Below, piece after piece: positions 60,904 through 64,000 of a stretch of 64,000 nt of DNA. The notes under the pieces are model-generated. The model saw only the letters and a program-made list of their open reading frames with translations, had not been told where the DNA came from and made no database searches. Source of the DNA: AR5 sp041499965 (GTDB taxonomy: Bacteria > Methylomirabilota > Methylomirabilia > Rokubacteriales > CSP1-6); contig JBGQLG010000004.1 in assembly GCA_041499965.1 (NCBI GenBank), positions 15,140-79,139 on the forward strand, read 5' to 3'. Positions within the stretch are counted from its first letter, which is position 1. The number at the start of each line of letters is the position of its first letter. The translations under genes were made by a program, and so were the position numbers.

Positions 60904-62003
60904 CGTCGATCACCCGGCGGGGCCTGCTGCGGACGGCGCTGGTCGGCGCCGCCGCCGCGGTGGCGGGCGTGCGGAGGGTCGCCGCCGCCGAAACGCCGCC
61001 GGAGTGGGCAGCCCTCGTGGCGGCGGCGAAGAAGGAAGGCCGGGTCGCCGTCAACACGTTCCCCGGCGACGGCTATGCCCGGGCGCTCAAGCCGTTCGCG
61101 CAGGCGTATCCCGACATCAAGATCGAGCATACGAGCCTGCACTCGCAGGACTTCGCGCCCCGCATTCTCCAGGAGCGCAAGGCCAGCAGCTTCACCTGGG
61201 ACGTGGTCTCGATCCCCACCAGCACCGCGCTGCAGGTGCTGCGGCCGGCCGGCGTCTGGGATCCGGTGCGGCCGGCGATCGTCCTGCCGGAGGCGAAGGA
61301 CGACGGCGGGTGGGAGGGCGGCTTCGAGCGCGGGTTCTCGATCGTCAAGGACGGCGCGCTGAGCTACGGCTTCATCGCCATCCGGGGCGGTGGCGTGACG
61401 ATCAACACCGACCTCGTGAAGGAAGACCAGCTCAAGACCTTCAACGACCTGCTCGACCCGCGCTGGAAGGGCAAGCTGCTCCTGCCCGACGTGCGGGTGA
61501 TGGGCGACACCTTCTGGCCGATGACGGCCGTGCGCCTGGCCCTGGGCGACGACGTCATCAAGCGACTGTTCGTGGACCAGGAGCCGGCGCTGAGCCGGGA
61601 CACCCGCCAGGTCGCGGAGTTCATGGTGCGCGGGCGATTCCCCATCGCGCTCGGCGTCAACCCGCTCCTGCTCAAGCAGTTCCAGCGCCAGGGCCTCGGC
61701 AAGAATCTCAGGCTGCTGCGCTTCCCCGAGATGGACACGGTGAACTTCGGCACCACGCTGTGGCTGGTCAACCGCGCGCCGCATCCCAACGCGGCGAAGC
61801 TGTTCATCAACTGGGTGCTGACCAAGGACGCGCAGGTGGCGTGGGCGCGCGAGGTGGAGACGAACAGCCGCCGGGTCGGCGTCGAGCCGGGCAATCCGGA
61901 GTTCGCGCTGCCGCGCGGTGCGAAGTTCTTCCAGGTGGACGCCGAGGAGAACCTGGCCCACGTGGTCAAGACGCAGGATATCGCCAAGGCCGTGATCAAG
62001 TAG
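60900..62003 (+). CDS. Extracellular solute-binding protein (iron/polyamine type)
   Basis: A 367-aa protein; ATG overlaps the Rieske gene stop (ATGA). A twin-arginine-like signal, SITRRGLLRTALVG, with cleavage near residue 30 (VAAAE). Then a type II periplasmic-binding fold: WAALVAAAKKEGRVAVNTFPGDGYARAL, FTWDVVSIPTSTALQVLRPAG and PNAAKLFINWVLTKDAQVAWAR, most like the Fe(III)/AfuA-FutA or SBP_bac_6 group, although these also bind organic ligands. In this operon the ligand could be the aromatic substrate. Confidence 0.87.
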   Translation: MTSITRRGLLRTALVGAAAAVAGVRRVAAAETPPEWAALVAAAKKEGRVAVNTFPGDGYARALKPFAQAYPDIKIEHTSLHSQDFAPRILQERKASSFTWDVVSIPTSTALQVLRPAGVWDPVRPAIVLPEAKDDGGWEGGFERGFSIVKDGALSYGFIAIRGGGVTINTDLVKEDQLKTFNDLLDPRWKGKLLLPDVRVMGDTFWPMTAVRLALGDDVIKRLFVDQEPALSRDTRQVAEFMVRGRFPIALGVNPLLLKQFQRQGLGKNLRLLRFPEMDTVNFGTTLWLVNRAPHPNAAKLFINWVLTKDAQVAWAREVETNSRRVGVEPGNPEFALPRGAKFFQVDAEENLAHVVKTQDIAKAVIK

Positions 62004-62035
62004 GCCGGGCGGCGGCGCGGGCCCGGGGGCGCTGA

Positions 62036-63148
62036 GTGGTGACGGGCGAGACGGTCCTGCAGCTCACCGGTGTGCGCAAGCTGTACGGCGCCGCCCCCGC
62101 CGTCGACGGCGCCTCGCTCCAGATCCAGCGCGGCGAGGTGTTCACGCTGCTGGGACCGAGCGGCTGCGGCAAGACGACGACGCTGCGCCTCGTTGCTGGC
62201 CTCGAGCGGCCTGACGCCGGCGACATCACGCTGCGCGGCCGCGTCGTCGCCTCGGCCGCGCGGCGGTTGTTCATCGCGCCGCACAAGCGGAACCTCGGCA
62301 TGGTGTTCCAGTCTTACGCGATCTGGCCCCACATGAGCGTCTTCGAGAACGTCGCCTACCCGCTGCGGCTGCGCGGCACCAGGGCCGCGGACGTTGTCGA
62401 GCGGGTCACGCGCGTGCTCGACCTCGTCGGCCTGAGTGGGCTGCAGGAGCGCTCGGCCACCCTGCTCAGCGGCGGCCAGATGCAGCGCCTGGCGCTCTGC
62501 CCGAGCCTCGTCTACGAGCCGGACCTCCTGCTGCTGGACGAGCCGTTCAGCAACCTCGACGCCAAGCTCCGCGAGCAGATGCGCGTGGAGCTGAAGCTGC
62601 TGCAGCGCCGCCTCGGCGTGACCGTCCTCTTCGTCACCCACGATCAGATCGAGGCGCTCAGCCTCTCCGACCGCATCGCCGTCATGCAGCGCGGGCGGGT
62701 CGAGCAGGTCGGGACCCCGCGCGAGCTGTACGATCGCCCCGCGACCGCCTTCGTGCGCGATTTCCTGGGGCAGACCGTGGTCCTGCCCGGGCGCGTCGCC
62801 GGTGGTGGGCCGGGGGCGGTGACGGTGAAGCTCGACGGCGTGTTCGGCGGGCGCCTCATCACCGGTCGCGCCGCGCCGGGCGCGACGCTCGCCGCCGCCG
62901 CCGAGGCGCACGTGGCCATCAGGCCGGAAGACATCGAGGTGACGACCGACGGCACGGCGCCGGATGACCACGCGCTCCCCGGCGTCATCGAGGCGCTGCT
63001 GTTCGTCGGCGACCGCTACGAGGCGCGCGTGTCACTCGGCGGCGAGCAGCGGATCCTGCTGCTCTTGCCGCGGGCGCGTGAGTGGCGTGAGGGCCAGCGC
63101 CTGCAACTCGGATTGCCACCGGGCGCGGTGGGAGTGTGGCCCGCGTGA
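62036..63148 (+). CDS. ABC transporter ATP-binding protein (PotA/FbpC type)
   Basis: A 370-aa ATPase with two consecutive GTG codons at the start. Walker A LGPSGCGKTTTLRL, Q-loop VFQSYAIWPHMSV, signature LLSGGQMQRLAL, Walker B LLLLDEPFSNLDAKL, H-loop FVTHDQIEAL, and a C-terminal TOBE-like domain (VAIRPEDIEV). Standard for iron, polyamine or sugar importers. No permease gene follows or precedes it, so the transporter is incomplete in this operon. Confidence 0.93.
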   Translation: MVTGETVLQLTGVRKLYGAAPAVDGASLQIQRGEVFTLLGPSGCGKTTTLRLVAGLERPDAGDITLRGRVVASAARRLFIAPHKRNLGMVFQSYAIWPHMSVFENVAYPLRLRGTRAADVVERVTRVLDLVGLSGLQERSATLLSGGQMQRLALCPSLVYEPDLLLLDEPFSNLDAKLREQMRVELKLLQRRLGVTVLFVTHDQIEALSLSDRIAVMQRGRVEQVGTPRELYDRPATAFVRDFLGQTVVLPGRVAGGGPGAVTVKLDGVFGGRLITGRAAPGATLAAAAEAHVAIRPEDIEVTTDGTAPDDHALPGVIEALLFVGDRYEARVSLGGEQRILLLLPRAREWREGQRLQLGLPPGAVGVWPA

Positions 63149-63194
63149 GGACGACGGTGTGGTGAACATTGCTGGAGTCGCGTGAGGTGAGCAG

Positions 63195-63998
63195 ATGCCG
63201 GACACGAGCCGCGATCGCTCGATAAGCGTGCGGGAGGAGTTCGACCGCTGGAAGGTCGACTACGCGGCCCATCGCCCGCGACTCAAGCCGTGGCTTGACG
63301 CGACGAAGTCGGCGGCCGTGAGCGCCGCCGTGTCGAGCGCCGTGCTCTTCGTCGTCTTTCTCGTCTTCTTTCTCCAACGGCAGCTGAGGGGGGCGAGGAC
63401 GCCGGGCGCAAGGCCTTTGGAAGACCTGGTTCGGTCAGCCTTGCGCGAGACGCAGCAGGATCTCGGGAGCACGCTCGAGCTCAGCCGCCCGGGCGGTCGC
63501 CCCGAGGCCGGAGCCGAAACCCTGCCCCTCCCCGTCAGCCTGCCGACGGCAGAGCCCAAGGCCAGAGAGACAGAGCCGTTCCTGCGCCACCTGGAGGAGC
63601 ACGTCCAGGCTCGACTCGACGAGCTGAACCAGACGAAGCGAACGGGACAGGCTCAGGAGCGGTTCGTGTTTGTCGTGCTGATGGTCGCGGGGCTGTTGAC
63701 GCTGGGGCTGTCCCTCGGCGGAATCGCCTGCGTCGTTGTGGGGCGGCTAACCCCCGGCGTCCTCGCCGAGTGTGTCGCCATCCTGCCCGGCGGCGGAACG
63801 CTCATCCTCTGGCAAAAGTCGCGGACGCTCCGGGAACAGCGCGGGAGCATCGCGCGCGAGCTCGACTCGCATGTCCGCACGCTCCAGGCCATTCAACTCG
63901 TACGGGGCGTCCCCGACCCGGCCAAGCGCAGTCAGGGCATGATCGACCTCGCCCAGAAGCTCCTCGAAGAAACCAAGACGACTCCCAGGAGCGCCTGA
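63195..63998 (+). CDS. Membrane protein resembling TRADD-N-associated membrane domain
   Basis: A 267-aa protein: cytosolic start, a transmembrane helix at about 39-61 (SAAVSAAVSSAVLFVVFLVFFL), a 90-residue polar linker, a helix EEHVQARLDELNQTKR, then two transmembrane helices (FVFVVLMVAGLLTLGLSLGG and LTPGVLAECVAILPGGGTLIL) and a C-terminal coiled helix pair (REQRGSIARELDSHVRTLQAIQLV). The arrangement of the last 130 residues is similar to the membrane domain that accompanies TRADD-N-like domains in bacterial conflict proteins; this is my pattern judgement, not a search result. Stop lies 2 bp before the right edge. Confidence 0.5.
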   Translation: MPDTSRDRSISVREEFDRWKVDYAAHRPRLKPWLDATKSAAVSAAVSSAVLFVVFLVFFLQRQLRGARTPGARPLEDLVRSALRETQQDLGSTLELSRPGGRPEAGAETLPLPVSLPTAEPKARETEPFLRHLEEHVQARLDELNQTKRTGQAQERFVFVVLMVAGLLTLGLSLGGIACVVVGRLTPGVLAECVAILPGGGTLILWQKSRTLREQRGSIARELDSHVRTLQAIQLVRGVPDPAKRSQGMIDLAQKLLEETKTTPRSA

Positions 63999-64000
63999 CG

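Overview
GC-rich bacterial chromosome segment, densely packed, with frequent GTG and TTG starts and many 4-nt start/stop overlaps (GTGA, ATGA, TTGA). The gene content (glcDEF, amidase, Rieske and extradiol oxygenases, peptide-type and iron-type ABC binding proteins, a class I FBPase/aldolase/glucokinase run, many two-component and c-di-GMP proteins) fits an uncultured soil or subsurface heterotroph of the Candidatus Rokubacteria/Methylomirabilota kind. This is an inference from composition and gene style; there is no rRNA or other marker in the window. I saw no tRNA, rRNA, CRISPR array, transposase or phage gene.

Layout. 1-9.7 kb: a partial aminotransferase, an amidase with a small partner, a NYN-LOTUS protein, a JmjC-type oxygenase, a membrane diguanylate cyclase and a peptide-type ABC importer lacking ATPases. 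9.8-15.4 kb: a divergently transcribed carbohydrate operon (GH63-type glucosidase, FBPase, aldolase, glucokinase). 15.5-22.3 kb: a minus-strand signalling operon (secreted protein, STAS, GNAT, 7TM histidine kinase, REC-GAF-kinase) behind a -24/-12 promoter. 22.4-30.2 kb: two tandem methyltransferases, then a regulatory block made of a receiver, an HD-GYP protein, a 481-aa protein with a nuclease-like fold that lacks its catalytic residues, an NtrC-type sigma-54 activator and a divergent GAF-GGDEF cyclase. Sigma-54-type promoters lie on both sides of the activator gene.

30.3-38.5 kb: an AceE-like TPP enzyme, glycolate oxidase glcDEF, a MoaB-like protein and an HtrA protease. 38.5-42 kb: a flavin split-barrel protein, a lipoprotein, a 2-hydroxyacid dehydrogenase and a rhodanese-MoeB/ThiF fusion. 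42.1-47.5 kb: rmlA, an rmlC-like gene, rmlB, an HtrA-like pseudoprotease, an HD phosphohydrolase and DinB. 47.6-57.6 kb: queC, a glutaryl-CoA dehydrogenase-like gene, signalling and hydrolase genes, and a chain of luciferase-like monooxygenase, SMR-like protein, alpha/beta hydrolase, orphan xanthine-dehydrogenase-type large subunit and MBL-fold hydrolase. 57.6-64 kb: a structured intergenic element, a small secreted protein, an aromatic-oxygenase/ABC cluster and a membrane protein at the right edge.

Most notable: the rhodanese-MoeB gene (40776-42026, minus) is interrupted by an in-frame TGA exactly where the family has its catalytic cysteine. The reading frame continues with the family sequence to the normal C-terminus, and a hairpin fitting the bacterial SECIS pattern starts 14 nt after the TGA. 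It is best read as a selenocysteine-containing MoeB/ThiF protein. Second is the sigma-54/c-di-GMP block around 22-29 kb.
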